Assembly: GCA_954871525.1 (NCBI GenBank)
Contig: OX940868.1
Span: 23,307,056-23,371,055, forward strand
Direction of reading: 5' to 3'
Origin: Parietaria judaica
Lineage: Eukaryota > Streptophyta > Magnoliopsida > Rosales > Urticaceae
DNA: 64,000 bases
Below, in pieces: positions 13,092 through 25,655 of the stretch; within the stretch, counting starts at the first letter, position 1; each line of letters opens with the position of its first letter. The notes below the pieces were generated by a model. It searched no databases and was not told the origin of the DNA. It saw only the letters and a list, made by a program, of their open reading frames with translations. The translations under genes and the position numbers were made by a program.

Positions 13092-13850
13092 AAAGCGGGT
13101 CGGGTATCTTTTTTGTTTGTGTGTGTCAAACCCGGTAACCGGACCCGGATTTCGGATTTTTTTTATTTTGGAACCCGGATCCGGATATTTTTTTTTTTAA
13201 AAAAAAACTCTAAAATCCGGATCCGGGTTAAAAACCAATTTTCGTAATGAAAACCCGGTTCTTAAAAGCCGGATCCAGATTTCATACAATTTCAATTTTA
13301 AAATAAAGTTTTGCGTGATAACCCGGATTTGAACTTGATTTTATATTAAAAAAAAAAACTTGAAATAATTATAATCAGAATTCATATATCATATTTTTTC
13401 TTAAAACATCCACACTACATATTAATAAATATAATATTATCCAGTTTGCTAAACATAGTTAATCATCTTGCTAAACAACCGGATTGCTACACATAGCACA
13501 AAAAAACATATGGATTGCTATACATAGGAAAAAAAATTAACGACATCATTTTGGGCTAAATAAAACGACATCACTTTGTACTAAAACATGACTAATCCAC
13601 TTAGAGAAATAATGAGGTACTTTTTGGATAAAAAAAATTCTAAATATTTATATATATACTGTATAAGCCGGTTTTAGTAACCTACTATTAGGGTCTGGGG
13701 TTTTTATCCTCTAAATCCGGGACTCGGATCCGGTTTAATCCGGATGCGGTTATTTTAATAAATCAGTTCCGGTTTAACCCGGATCAATACGGTTCTGTTT
13801 TTTTTAATGCGGTTTAAAACTCGCAATTTCGGGTTTAATTTACACCTCGT
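13092..13850. mobile_element. Non-autonomous hAT-like element, sister copy of 19105-20455
   Basis: The left end reads CAGGGGTGAAAGCGGGTCGG. The right end closes with TTTACACCTCG, roughly its inverted complement. The interior consists of repeated CCGGATCC/CCGGGTT motifs in AT-rich sequence. The same order of motifs occurs at 19105-20455. A clear 8-bp target-site duplication is not preserved, so the copy looks old. CAGGG termini are typical of hAT elements. Confidence 0.6.
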
Positions 13851-15101
13851 AGTTTCATTATTCAATAAACAATTTTAACTACATTAATCAATCTCGAAAT
13901 TTGCTCGTATTCTTTAATTTAATTTAAATTTCATAATAAACTAATCAATTTAAAAATTCACAAATTGCAATTTATAACTGTATAACTCACTGACTATTAC
14001 ACATTTTTATTTTATTTGAGTACTTCATCAGCCACAAAGGAACTTGATTACTTTTCTCTCTGATTAACTACAACTTAAATAGTTTTATTTTAATTAGTTT
14101 TTCGCAAGGGAATGTTGTTTTATTTTATTTTAATTATTTTAATTAGTTTCATTATTGTCTATTGATCTCTAAAAGCATGGAGAAATGTATACTAGGCGTG
14201 CGTGTTCAAGTAGGAGTTAGGTGGCACTATAGGTCCAAATATGAAATATGATACATGAAACGTTTACCGCGAAGTAAATAAAGTTCAATCGTATTTAAAG
14301 AATATATATTCAGTCGAGACAAACATAATTCAATAAAAGATGAACTCGAAATAACATCAAAATATTATAGGACTCGACAAGACACAATTCAAGAAATAAA
14401 ATATCAATGTAATGCATTTAATATACGTTATCAGTTATAAATATATATGTTATAATTATATTCTTCATATGACAAAGTATTTTAAAATCTTCATTATTGA
14501 ATTACATTAATTAAGCTAAGTCTCTACTTAATTAATTTATCATTTAATATTACTATATTATCACAGCCAATAAATGGTAAATATTGAGTGATGAGAAAAT
14601 CAGTAAAAATAATTGAAACACAAGACACAATTATCAAAACTTTTTTGTTTTATATTGGTAGCTTTCGTTGTTAAAGTTATGTGATGTCTGTTAAATCACA
14701 GTGTCCAAGTGTAAGAACAGTGCACAAACCATGTGCGGCCGGGATCCGACCTCATAGTCATAAGGGAACTCGTTCTCCAACTCATCCATTTCTGGGTCCG
14801 CCATGCAGCTTTTCGCAAGTTCGTTTGAATCGTCATAGTCTGCGATCAGTAAACCGATGCAGCCGTCTTCTTCCACTCAGCCGTTCGGTTGTGATTCGGG
14901 TGAATATTCGTTTCGTTAGTTTTTTTTTTTTTTTTTTTGCAGTTAGCGCAGTTAGTTTACACATAAGAAAAGATCCGAAACTCGGGAATCAATGCTTTAA
15001 AACTAGCTACTTACAAAGAAAATAGCACAACTAAATTACCTTACAAATAAAGATTAGTAGCAAGTCACCAAGGTCATACAAGCGACCAGATGTTGCAATA
15101 T

Positions 15102-18100
15102 TTATAACGCATTGCCCATCTTTTTAGTCCTTTTAGTCTTGGCCAGAGCATCACAAATTTCTCTTCTTCTCTTACTGTTGTTCTTTTTGTTTTCATCGTT
15201 ACCGTTACCATCGTTTGCGCTAACATCATCTCTCCGGGCTTTTAGCGCTAGCTTCACGAAATGCTTCAGCTTCCACAATGTGTATTCGCTCTGCACAGAC
15301 GCATAAGAAACGGACCGAAGGAAGGGTTTATTACTTTTTGGTTTATGGAACCTTTAATTCAATAGAATTAAACAGAAATAAATAATGACCCAAGGGAATT
15401 TTTTTTTATGAAAACTCGGATTTCATTTTTCCCCGTAAAATAAGGAAAACTACTGTGCTCTCCCTGCAACTCGACATAAAATAAAATAAAAATTATTTCT
15501 CCCCAAATTTTCGTCTTTTTCAGTATAACTTTCTAGATTCCAAACATGGTCGGTCGCATAGAGATGAAAATTACCTGAGCATCCATATCAAGATCTACTT
15601 CCAGGGAAGTGGCTTGGAAGTTTGGGTTATTTTGAGCTACAATTTCCAGTGCCAGGCTGAGATCCTCGGGACACAACTTCGAGAGAGCATCTCCTAGTCT
15701 TTTCTTCTCCTCCGTGGACATTCTCCTAAATATATCATCTCAGCGTTTTATAATCCAATTCTCGGTAATTTTTGTAAGCAGAGAACTACGTTTAAAGAAT
15801 ATACTTATTCCGGATTTTTAAGTTATCGGTTGAACGGGTTAAGAAAGTAGTAATTTCCAGACCATATTGCCTTTCCAACTAACTAAAACTAATCTCTCGC
15901 TTTGTAAAGAGCTTATCTTGTTAAATTTATCTACAACATATTAAGAATCCGAATGTCTGATATGATTCAAACATTAATCAATCGAGTTAGATAAACCAAT
16001 GATTGGTCTCAGATTCGAGAGGTCACTCTATCAAATTAATGATTAATCTTAAACTCTTGGCAATATCTACATAAGTAAAAACCCTGACCCTGGCTGCATA
16101 TTTTAATTAAAACCGCTTAATACCCCAATAACAGAAATTACCAGATGTCATTAAACCTAAATGACATCCTTGCCCTTATTCTGGAGCACATATGCTTATA
16201 TCAGAAAGCTAACATTTTGACAAAGATATGCATTGTGAAATACTGAAAGTTCAGGTATACCTGCATTGCTGAACCACGCTGTCTTTCAGCTCACTAAGAT
16301 ATGCATCCAAATCGTGAAGCTATAATACAATGGAATCAAATAGCTCAGAAACCTTTCTATGAAAAAAGACCTAAATCTCGCATTTCTCAAATTAAACCTT
16401 CTAAAAAGAAATTTTCTTTAATTTTGCAAATAGGCACATAGGAAATATATCAATGTAGACTTACAAAGACAGGTATTAGCAGTGGTATTCACGTTATCTT
16501 AGTTATAGCTTATTAGGTAATAGGTAGTTCAACTATTTAATAAGTTCAACAGTTTTTAATTAAATTAATATAAGATGTAATTTCAAATTTTAGAAATATT
16601 CCTAAAAAACAAGAGTCTAACCTCATTCCTTGTCTGAGTAGCCATCATGGCGTAAGCCGTTTCTTGACTTAGCTGCATGTCAAGTTGAGCCTTGGCTTCC
16701 TCTTCTTCTTGTCTCTTCTCCTGAATTTACTCGGTATTTCAGTAAGCAACTAGATATAATATTTACAGTTTAGGGGGAGATACAACTTACTTCCTCAGCA
16801 ATTTTGGGCAAAAGCTGCAGCCATTTTTCTTCAAATTTTTCCAACAACGTTTTGGCCATCACATGGACATCATCTTTCTCGTCATTGTATTTCATTGCAT
16901 TCTTAAAAACCAGCCTCACATCAGCGTAAATATCACGGACATGCGTGTATCCATTACCGTCTTCGGTCTCCATTTTAGTTTTTATTGTGCCAATATCCAT
17001 GGGCTTCTCAATAACCTGACAAAGAAAAATCCAGTCCGTATTAAAAGAAAGAAAGAAACAACGAGGTTCCATAATTTGCTGCAAGTGCAAAGCTCACCTT
17101 GTGATAGTCATGCAAACCCAGACCATCAACATCCACAGGTTCCATAAAAGGCCATGCCCACCTGTGTTGCGTGATCTGATATAACATAAAACTACAACGA
17201 TAAGAAGAATATCCAGGTTTGTTCGATGGCAACGAAGCACATATAATCAATTAAGTGGATTATTCAGAAACAAAGTATATCCTCCAAATTTAAGATTATG
17301 TACTAAATGTGATTAGGTTGAATACGAAGATAAAAAAGTATACATATATTCAAATCACGAGACAATTAAAAGGCTAGTGGTGTTTGCCTGTTTTAATATT
17401 GTGGCAAATTGTCGCATTAGCTCTTGCATTCTCCTTGTAGCAGCCACTTCCCTCTGTGACTCATCCTCTTGTTGCTTCTGTTGCTTACTGTTACTACCAT
17501 GTTTCTCCTTACTCGAGCTACTTTTACTTGGCTGAGTAGTTCCTGTAGCCGAGTAAAACTGTTCAACCTCGATCACACTCTTTTCAAGCTGTACCATTGA
17601 AATGCAGATTCAGGTCAACACAGCATATAGATGAAAAAAGAGCAAGCAAAAAAACACACACACCGTATTTTGAACATATTTTAACCAATAGGGACATATC
17701 GAGGATCTACAGATTACAAAGGTCTCTAGTTTTGGTCTTTAACAGCACAACTGGGAAATTTTGAACTCCATCTATATCTACAAAATATCACTTCAGGGCC
17801 TTCTTTGTTCAAACCGGTCAACAAATTCAAATATTATATATAAAAAGACCACCTTGATCAAGAATTCAAGAAAGAATGAAGAAGCCCAGTTCCCAATTTA
17901 CGCAAACAATTGACAAGAAATGAAAATAATTTTCGAGAAGACGCGCTAGTTGAGAGCAACAAGCTACTACATTGGTGGTCATCTTATGGCTACGTATCAA
18001 CTAGAAAAGGTGATGGATTAGATAAGAGACTCACCTTCTCCACATTTGCACATATTTCCTCAAACTGACTCATAAGATCCTCCGCGTTTCCTGCAATGCC

Positions 18101-18583
18101 CTCGTCGCTCTCTGGATCCACATGGTGCGTAAAATCGAGGTCCAACGAATCTATTTCGTCCGACGAACCTATCTCGTCCGACGAACCTATCTCGTCCGAC
18201 TGATGAAAAGGCATCATGTTAGGCATTAAATGTTGATCGGAAATTCACAGTTCAACTCAACTTGCAATACACATATGTGCCTATACATGTTTATCAGACA
18301 AAAATTGCAAGAACGAAGGCTTTGATCATTTGATAAGTCAATAGCTCAAAGAAACTGCACCATAATCATTCAATCGATGAAGAGTACACACAATTTTCTA
18401 AAAACCCCAAATAAAAATCACAAGTTTCTGGTCGAATCCTAACAGCTCGGATCGAAAAATCTATAAAGCAAATTCCAAGCACTGAGTGCAAAGCAGGAGT
18501 CAATCTCTTGACCAAAAGATTGCGAAAAAGCACTGAAACGAGGATTAGGATGAATTGAAAATGAAATAGCAATCGCTCACCAT
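15102..18583 (-). CDS. GTE1/GTE6-type bromodomain-NET transcription factor
   Basis: Nine minus-strand exons (18583-18581, 18199-18035, 17588-17388, 17175-17098, 17015-16791, 16720-16622, 16319-16261, 15725-15575, 15290-15102) give 389 residues, like Arabidopsis GTE1/IMB1 (about 386). The bromodomain spans about residues 110-220, with WPF at 131-133 and the acetyl-lysine-binding Asn near 193 in MKYNDEKDD. An acidic Glu/Gln-rich linker follows, then the NET domain (about 277-345; KRLGDALSKLCPEDL) and a basic tail with KRRREICDAL. In the family such proteins bind acetylated histones and tune transcription, in seed germination (GTE1) or leaf shape (GTE6). The first coding exon is just ATG, followed at once by a GTGAGC donor; an in-frame ATG at 18226 is the alternative start. 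Intron 3 has a GC donor. Exon 2 holds a triplicated SSDEIG repeat. Confidence 0.92.
18137..18199 (-). repeat. 18-bp tandem repeat coding SDEIGS in the GTE gene
   Basis: Three adjacent units on the minus strand encode SDEIGS, SDEIGS and SDEIDS right after the exon 2 acceptor. The first two are almost identical at the nucleotide level, which suggests recent in-frame expansion. The reading frame is kept. Confidence 0.85.
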
Positions 18584-19104
18584 GGAAATCTCAGTCGTCC
18601 GAAGCAAAACTGAACTGAAATTTCCTTGTTGGTGAATCCCAAGGCGATTGAAAGTCTAGGGTTTCTGAGAACTGACTTGACTGAAAGCTTATGATCGTCG
18701 TTGCTGTTCTGCGTCGAGTTCGCCCGTGACTCGGTCTTGACTCACTGAGTTGTCAGCGGCCGTGCCCGTTAATACGGCCCAAACCCGAATCCTCACACCG
18801 TTTTAACAAACAGAAACAATATATAATTATTTTTCGCGTTTTTAATAAATATAATTTTATATTTATGATCATATTGACACGAGAGTACAATTCACACTCT
18901 CTCATATTTTCTAAAATTCAGATTTACAAATTCTATATCTGTTTTTTTTTTTTTAAGTGTTAATATCATATTTTCATATATTAAATCTAAGTCGTTAGTT
19001 TTAGATTCCGAATAAGTGCCACTCGTAAAATACAGCAACGACAATAAAAAAAAAATGAAATCAGATGCAATATCAATTCTTTTCTACACTAAAAGTTTAT
19101 GGAG

Positions 19105-20455
19105 AAAGGGGTGAAAGCGGACCGGATACTCAGTTTTTTTGTCCAACCCGACACACGAATTTGGAATCCGGGTTTCTTGATATTGAAACCCGGATCCGTA
19201 TATATTTTTCAAAAAAAAAATATGGAGTCCGGATCCGGGTTAAAAATCGATTTTTGTATTGAAAAATCGATTTTTACAGCCGGATCCGGATTTCATGCAA
19301 TTTTAATTTTAAAATATTTTTTTGAGTAATAACCCATATTTGAACTTGAATATTATTTTAAAAAAATTGAAATAAGTATAATCAAAGTTCATATATTATA
19401 CTATATGTTAAACATCCACATTGCTACATATTAATAGACCTAATATCATACAGTTTTCAAACATAATAATCTTGTAAGGGTGAACAACCGGGTATTCGGT
19501 GCGGTTTTCTCAAAATAATAGACCGAACACCGCATCTCGGTATTTTTATAAGAAAAATCGAATACCCTATTTAAAAATATAATAACCGCATTTACGACAT
19601 ATTCGGTACCGATTGCGGTAAAATCGTTATTTTAACCGCATTTACCACTTCGAAGAGTATGATAAAAATTGAATAAAAATACTAATCAATATATATTAAA
19701 AACTTAACATACTCATTAAGTAAGAAAATGATGTAAATATAGATGTGAAACTAATAGAGTTGGTAAGTATTCGGTAAGTATTATATAAGTAATGGTTAAT
19801 ACATTTTGCTCTATAAAATTTATAATTATATAGTAACTTTTGTTATATGCGGTAAATTCGGTTTTCGGTTCCGTTAATTTTAGACTAACCGAACACCACA
19901 ACCGAACGATATATTGGTTTTCGGTTCCTATTCGGTACATTCGGTTTTAACCGTTTAAATTCGGTATATACGGTATCGGTATATCCGGTTTTCGGTTTCA
20001 TATTCGGTTTACGGTTTATTATGTTCACCCCTATTATCTTGTTATACATCCGGATTGCTAGACATATCACAAAAAGATACCTGATTGCTACGAATTTTTA
20101 TGCATAGCACAAAAACATTTAACTATATTATTTTGGGTTAAAAACAACAACATTAGTTTGTACTAAAACATGACTAATCAACATAGAGAAATAATGAGGT
20201 ACTTTTGGGTAAAAAAGTTCTAAATATTTATATATATATATATATTTTATAAGCGGGTTCTAGTAACCTATTATCCGGGTTCTGGGGTTTTTATTCTCTA
20301 AATCCGAGACTCAAATACGGTTTAATCCGGATACGGTTTTTTTAATAAACCGGTTCCGATTTTACTTGGATTTATACGGTTCCGGTTCTTTTAAAATACG
20401 GTTACGGTCCGAATGTGGTTTAAAACCCGTATTTTCGGGTTTTATTTAAACCCTT
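19105..20455. mobile_element. Non-autonomous hAT-like element interrupted by a nested element
   Basis: Opens AGGGGTGAAAGCGGACCGG and closes near TTTAAACCCTTA. It matches the element at 13092-13850 on both sides of an interruption at 19476-20034. Shared internal landmarks are CCGGATTGCTA, AAACATGACTAATC and CGGTTTAATCCGGAT. Only the nested insertion differs strongly between the copies, so they are two insertions of one family. Confidence 0.6.
19476..20034. mobile_element. Nested hAT-like element
   Basis: About 559 bp with ends AAGGGTGAAC and GTTCACCCCTAT. The flanks are AATCTTGT on the left and TATCTTGT on the right, an 8-bp target duplication with one mismatch. The uninterrupted sister copy near 13465 provides the empty site. 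The interior is rich in CGGTATTCGGT and GGTTTTCGGTT motifs and codes for nothing. Confidence 0.7.
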
Positions 20456-21412
20456 ATACCAAAAAGTTGGAGCGCAAGTCTCGCAACTAGCCCCCCACGG
20501 CCTGGCACCCTGGGGCTTGCCCCGAAGGAGAACGACCGGCTTTTCTTTAGGAAAAATCTTCGTTTCTTTGTGTGCGTGCAACATCCTTTAGTCTTCCGGG
20601 TCTTGTGGAGCCTTTTTGGATTTGTGAGGCTTATATTTTCTTGTGATAAAAAATCATTATTAACAAAATAGCTGAAAAATTGACAAAAAATAATTTAATC
20701 TTGTTATTTTTCTTAATTTATTTTGAAATCAACCATAATATAAGTGAAGGGACAAGCCTTAAAATCATTATGTTGGTAAACTATTATGCTAAACGACACG
20801 TCTCAATCTCAAGCTCTGCAAAACGACAATGTTCCACCTTACAAGTTCTCTTCCTTCTTCTGCCAGATACGTTGAACCGAATCCCATGCAATCAAACTGC
20901 TGTATCTATCCATTCCACATATTACATAATATATTCATTTTCTTCTCTTTCTCTCGACTCGACCACCACAAAAATAAAAATAAAAACCATCGTTTTTTGT
21001 ACTGAAAAATCATAATATAACCTTTTTTTTCATTTCCTTTTTGAGTTTTTAGATATGCAAAAATTGTTTCTTCTATTAATTGATGATTAGTTCTATTCTA
21101 TCAATGAAAAATATATATATTTTTGACTGAAAATAATAATTATTGATTAGATAATCATCAAATTGCAACATGTAACCAATAACGTATTTCACATAAACAA
21201 TAATGATACACTTTAATATTATACACGAGACAGCTCCCCAAAAAAAATAAAAAATTACAGAACAAAAAACAAAAAACCACAAATAATGATAACATATTAC
21301 ATAATGATACAAGTATTAATGGACAAATAAAGAATAACAAATCATATGTTTCTTCAAACAAAATTTAACAATTTTACACGATTACACCCGCGAAATTCCA
21401 CGTCGGTGATGA

Positions 21413-22542
21413 TCACGGCTTCACCGGCTCCGGCGTCGGCTCGGCCACGGCTTCAGCCTTTGGCGGCTCCGCAGCGTCTGTCTTCGTCTCTTCCGCGGCG
21501 ATCTTGGGCTCCTCTTCGACGGGGACATCTCTGGTTGTGGTCTCCTCGACGCTGGTAGTGGCCGCGGGAGCCTCCTCTTCCTTGGGTTTGGCTTCGTCGG
21601 TCTTGTCCTCCACCACGATGAACGTCGACACCTTCTCGAAGACGAAGAAGACCGGGCCGGGCACCAGGCTGGGCCCGAACTTGGAACACGCTTCGGTCAC
21701 CGGCTTCGAGCCCGGGAATTCTGTGAATGATTGATTACAGATCTAGCTAAGCAAGATTATAATGAAAGGATGAGAAGTGTCTATAATATTTAGTACGTAC
21801 CGATTTTAGCGAGCTCCTCGATGAACTTGCTGACTGCAGCAGAGTGCTTCTTCAGCCCAGCTTCCTTAGGATCCTTCACCAAAGTCTGCCAAAATTCGAG
21901 AGTAAATATATATATTTATATATAGATAGATATAGATATACAGATCATAGGATTATAAAGACCTTGATTTCAGTTGATGAAGCTTCATAGATTTCAATAA
22001 CCTTGGGTTGGAGCTCACCCTTCTTCTCTTCAAACTCCTTGTTGATTTCCTCCTACCAAAATTCAAGGTATAAATAAGCAATTTAATCACTAGATAAATA
22101 GTTTTATTTAATGTTTTAATTATGCTAAATATGTAGAATTCTGTTTTACATAAATCCGGTATAAGTCGGAACTAAAATTTTCTGGTTCCGGACTTACGAA
22201 CCAAAAATTATAGTTCAGTTTTTTAATAAGACTCAATACTCGGTTTGTCAAATCGAACGACAAATAAAAAATATCAACAATTCAGATTGGACAAATCAGA
22301 ATCTAAGGAACAAGAACTTATGAATCTTGAAGCATAAAATTTTAGTTCCGGATATTGTCCCGGGTTTTTTGGACTAGTTGAATTCCTTTGTGTATAGAAT
22401 AGAATATAGAGAGATAGATAGATAGATATACCTTAGAGTCATCAAAGGACTTTATGGCCTCAGAAGCAGCGGCTTTTTTAGCGTTGTTCTTCTCGAAGAC
22501 CTTCTTGATCTTGGGAAGCACCTTGCTTTTCCAATACCCCAT
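21413..22542 (-). CDS. PCAP1: Plasma membrane-associated cation-binding protein 1 (PCaP1/DREPP)
   Basis: Four minus-strand exons (22542-22432, 22052-21963, 21885-21801, 21720-21413) give 197 residues. The start MGYWKSKVLPKIKKVFEKN matches the family: Gly2 is the known N-myristoylation site, and the Lys-rich first 25 residues bind phosphoinositides and calmodulin in Arabidopsis PCaP1. An in-frame ATG four codons upstream is rejected because it would bury Gly2. Conserved blocks follow: EEINKEFEEKKGELQPKV, KDPKEAGLKKHSAAV and EFPGSKPV. The C-terminal 75 residues are an acidic Pro/Glu/Ala-rich tail, probably disordered, and shorter than in Arabidopsis (225 residues in total). PCaP1 is a peripheral plasma-membrane protein that binds Ca2+, Cu2+ and phosphoinositides and affects stomata and actin. 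All introns have GT-AG borders. Confidence 0.94.
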
Positions 22543-23888
22543 TGTTGCTCTCAATAATAATAATAATAATAATTGTTGATTATGTGAGGATTAATGCAAT
22601 GCAACGATAGGAACAAACAAATAAATGTGTCGACCTCACTGCAACTATTGAACCCAACTGTCCGACTCTAACATATAGACATTCCCCTCTCCAGACTGCC
22701 CCTAGGTACTGCACCTATTTACGGAGATGCCACCATCTCTCAATTATTTGATTTCCAAATGACCGGGAATGCCCCTTGCGGGTGGGGGTAATAGCGTCAA
22801 GTGCGGTGCAATGCCAGGGTGGATGATGAGACTGACAGCTGGCAGTCACCTCCAGGTCCCTTTCCACGATCGTGACAATCATCAATTTACTTCTTATTTT
22901 CCGACTTTAAATTAATTCGTAACTATCCCTGAATAATATGATTTTTTAACTCGTAAATTAATAATCAGAGTTAAAATAAGTAGTCTCATAAGTTACGTGT
23001 TAAAATTGTATACTAGATTTTTGTGACCTCATTTTTTCGTGGACGACAATTTACAGTTAATCATGACTCATGAGTAATTCGACGTTTTGAGGTAATGGAC
23101 TATGAAGGTTAAAAACATGTAATGAGAATATAAGAGTCGTAAGCAAGAGTTTTACGTGATTAATAGAATAGAGGTGAGAGAGATATAATTGAAAAGATTC
23201 GAGTACCAAAAGTATGTAAAATAAATACCCATGTATTTTGTGTTTTTAATTTTTGGATTTCGATTATTTTAGTTCGGGTATGAAAAATAAAACAATAGGA
23301 GCTTCTCTTTGTTGTTTACCTTTTGGCTCTTGTGCTTATTCTCACATGGCTTCGCTGGTTCGTTCAAAATTCAAATACAGGCAATATTTGCTCGCACACC
23401 ATTAACTATTCAAATCTTGATACTTTTTGACAAACTTGACACCAGTCTTTGCATTTATCTATTTATTAAGTACCAATATTCCGACGAACAGAAACTCATT
23501 TATCTTGTATAGACATGTGTGTGCGTCTATATTGGAGAGATATGGTTCGTATATATTAGAGCTGGTTTTATCACCACATGGAGTGTGGTTGAGTATTATT
23601 ATGAGTGGAAGACAAGCAACAAAGATTAGTTAATTCCTAGGGTTTTTCTGTATTAACCTGATTAATATGACTCGAAGCTTTTAGTTATATAGCTCATGGC
23701 AATATTAAAAAAAGTCATGTAATCTCGAGAAATATTCAGATGTTATTGTATGAAGTATGACCTCTAGGTTGTAACTGTAGTCATAATCTTATATATGGAG
23801 TTGAGTTGACAATATATAATTATCGACTAATAATGAAAAAAAAAAAAAAAAAGAATATAACATGATAGTTAAGTAATAATAGATCAAT

Positions 23889-24836
23889 TACGGCTAATGT
23901 ACTTAATGTTTGATCGGTTGCGAATTATGTACTCAACGTTAATTTTCACGGCTAATGTACCTAAACTTTAATTTTTGGTGTTTTCCGTCACTTGACCGTC
24001 AACGAGTGATATGTGCACATTTCGTATTTTGACATAACTCACTCATTTTTTGTCCAAATCTTATGTACGTCCTACGATTGAAAAAATAAGATATATATAT
24101 CTACAACTTTGATGTTTTAAGTTTTGTAAAAAAAAAAATTAGAAATACGAAATTTTAATTACAACGTAAAACTAGACATTAGTTTAATTCAAAATATATT
24201 TTTCGAGCAAATTTTAATATACTTAATGACTTTTTATGATGAATATAAAATAAAAAGTTGTAGATAAATCTTTTATCTTTCCAACGGTAGTTTACTTGTA
24301 AATTTTAAATAAAAAATGAGTAAATTATGCCAAAAATATGAAAGATTTTTTCACAACACATCTTTCATATTTTTGACATAACTCACTATTTTTTTTTTGT
24401 CCAAAATTTATAAATAAACTGCCGTTGGAAAGATAAAAAAATTATCTACAGTTTTGTAGTTTTATATTTCGCCATAAAAAGTCATTAAGTATATTAAAAT
24501 ATGCTCGAAACAAATATTTTGTACTAAACTAATGTCCAATTTTACGTTGTAATTGAAATTTCGTATTTTCTTAAAAGTTTTTTTAGAAAACTTAAAGCAC
24601 CAAAGTTGTAGATCCATCTCTTATCTTTCCAATCGTAGGTCGTGCATAAAATTTGGACAAAAAATGTGTGAGTTATGTCAAAAATACGAAAAAGTGTACA
24701 TATCACTCGCTGACAGTCAAGTGACAGAAAACACAAAAATATCTAACGAAATAAAATTTTGGTACATTAATCATCGAAAATAAAACATTGAGTACATAAT
24801 CCGTAGTCAATCAAACATTAGGTACATTAGCCGCAA
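23889..24836. repeat. 950-bp foldback (near-complete inverted repeat)
   Basis: The left arm starts TACGGCTAATGTACTTAATG and the right arm ends AGGTACATTAGCCGCAA. The arms match through almost their whole length and turn around near 24353, where ATATGAAAGAT and ATCTTTCATAT flank a loop of about 15 bp. Inner landmarks recur inverted: GTCACTTGAC, TGACATAACTCACT, AAGTCATTAAGTATATT and TTGTAATTGAAATTTCGT. Each arm also has an internal degenerate repeat (CATAACTCACT...TTGTCCAAA occurs twice). No coding capacity is seen. It resembles a foldback transposon or MULE-derived MITE. Confidence 0.8.
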
Positions 24837-25094
24837 TTTTAGAAAAATAGTTATTTCGTCGCCTCAATTTTCTCTAATAATGCAATTAAGCTCTATCATA
24901 TATTCGTAGAGTGAAAAAGAAAAAAAACAACTCTTGAAATATTAACGAAGCACGAGAAATCTCTAAGATCGGGCTTTGTTAATAGATGAATAAAAGTACA
25001 AATCGGTAAGGTCTATATTTCAACGCAAATCTTTGTAAGTACCCCGATCTCTCCGCTTCCACATCAGAGTTTCTGAAATATCTAGAAAATTTTA

Positions 25095-25655
25095 GTGTGG
25101 CAATTCGAGTTACATGTCGTGTTCGTGTTAAGTCTTAATCGTTTTTGACTTATTTTATGTAAACCTAGACCCGCCCACTTATTAATCGTATTAGAATATG
25201 AGCTAAACCCGCCCCATTCAAATACCGTGTTTATCGTGTCTATCCGTTTAATCAATTTAACAAATTTCATATTTTAAAATACTAATTTAATTCAATTTAT
25301 ACTTGTTTAACTTAATTTACTTAATTATATCATTTTAAATTTTAAATTTTATTAACATTTTTTATGTTCAGCAATTGAACAACTTAATTAATATAATAAA
25401 AAAGCATAAATATCATATATAGTAATAAAGTGTAATAATAAGTATTAAAATACTTTATAACACATATTGAAGACATAAATTCAGTTTTTTATTTTTTAAT
25501 AGTGTCTAATTGGGTCCCATAATGTTACCAATTACCATGATCGTGTCGTCTTTACCCGTTATTTAATTGTATTAATCATGTTCGACACGGTTGGACCCAA
25601 ATCCATTTATAATAGACCCAAACTCGTTTAAATCGTGTCATAATCGTCTCGTGTT
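25095..25655. mobile_element. hAT-like MITE remnant
   Basis: Opens GTGGCAATTCGAGTTACATG and carries CGTGTTCGTGTTAAG near the left end. Related CGTGTCATAATCGTCTCGTG lies near the right end. The middle is AT-rich and non-coding. Sequences of the GGCAATTCGTGT...TCGTGTCG type are common hAT-derived repeats in dicots. Ends and target duplication were not fixed. Confidence 0.45.

Larger units (their letters stand above)
11970..15101. other. Intergenic region with degraded hAT-like elements
   Basis: No gene is supported. It contains GC-biased fragments at about 12465-12670, a copy of the GATATATCC-rich family also seen at 58561-59143 (about 12730-12915), and a CAGGGGTGAA-starting element at 13092-13850. 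The rest is AT-rich. A minus-strand frame at 14691-14876 encodes an acidic 61-residue segment (DPEMDELENEFPYDYE) that I do not recognise. It could be a gene remnant but has no visible splice context. Confidence 0.55.
18584..21412. other. Region between the GTE and PCaP1 genes
   Basis: The first 200 bases are the likely promoter and leader of the minus-strand GTE gene. The stretch 19105-20455 is a hAT-like element with another nested inside. A GC-rich piece at about 20470-20540 (GGCACCCTGGGGCTTGCC) is unlike its surroundings and not recognised. The remainder to 21412 is AT-rich and would include the 3' region of PCaP1. No gene is supported. Confidence 0.55.

Noticed and set aside
14691..14876. 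Acidic minus-strand frame downstream of the GTE gene
   Set aside because: Unrecognised and without splice or promoter context; might be a relic but cannot be supported.
22543..22554. ATG four codons upstream of the PCaP1 start
   Set aside because: Using it would remove the conserved N-terminal Met-Gly needed for myristoylation.
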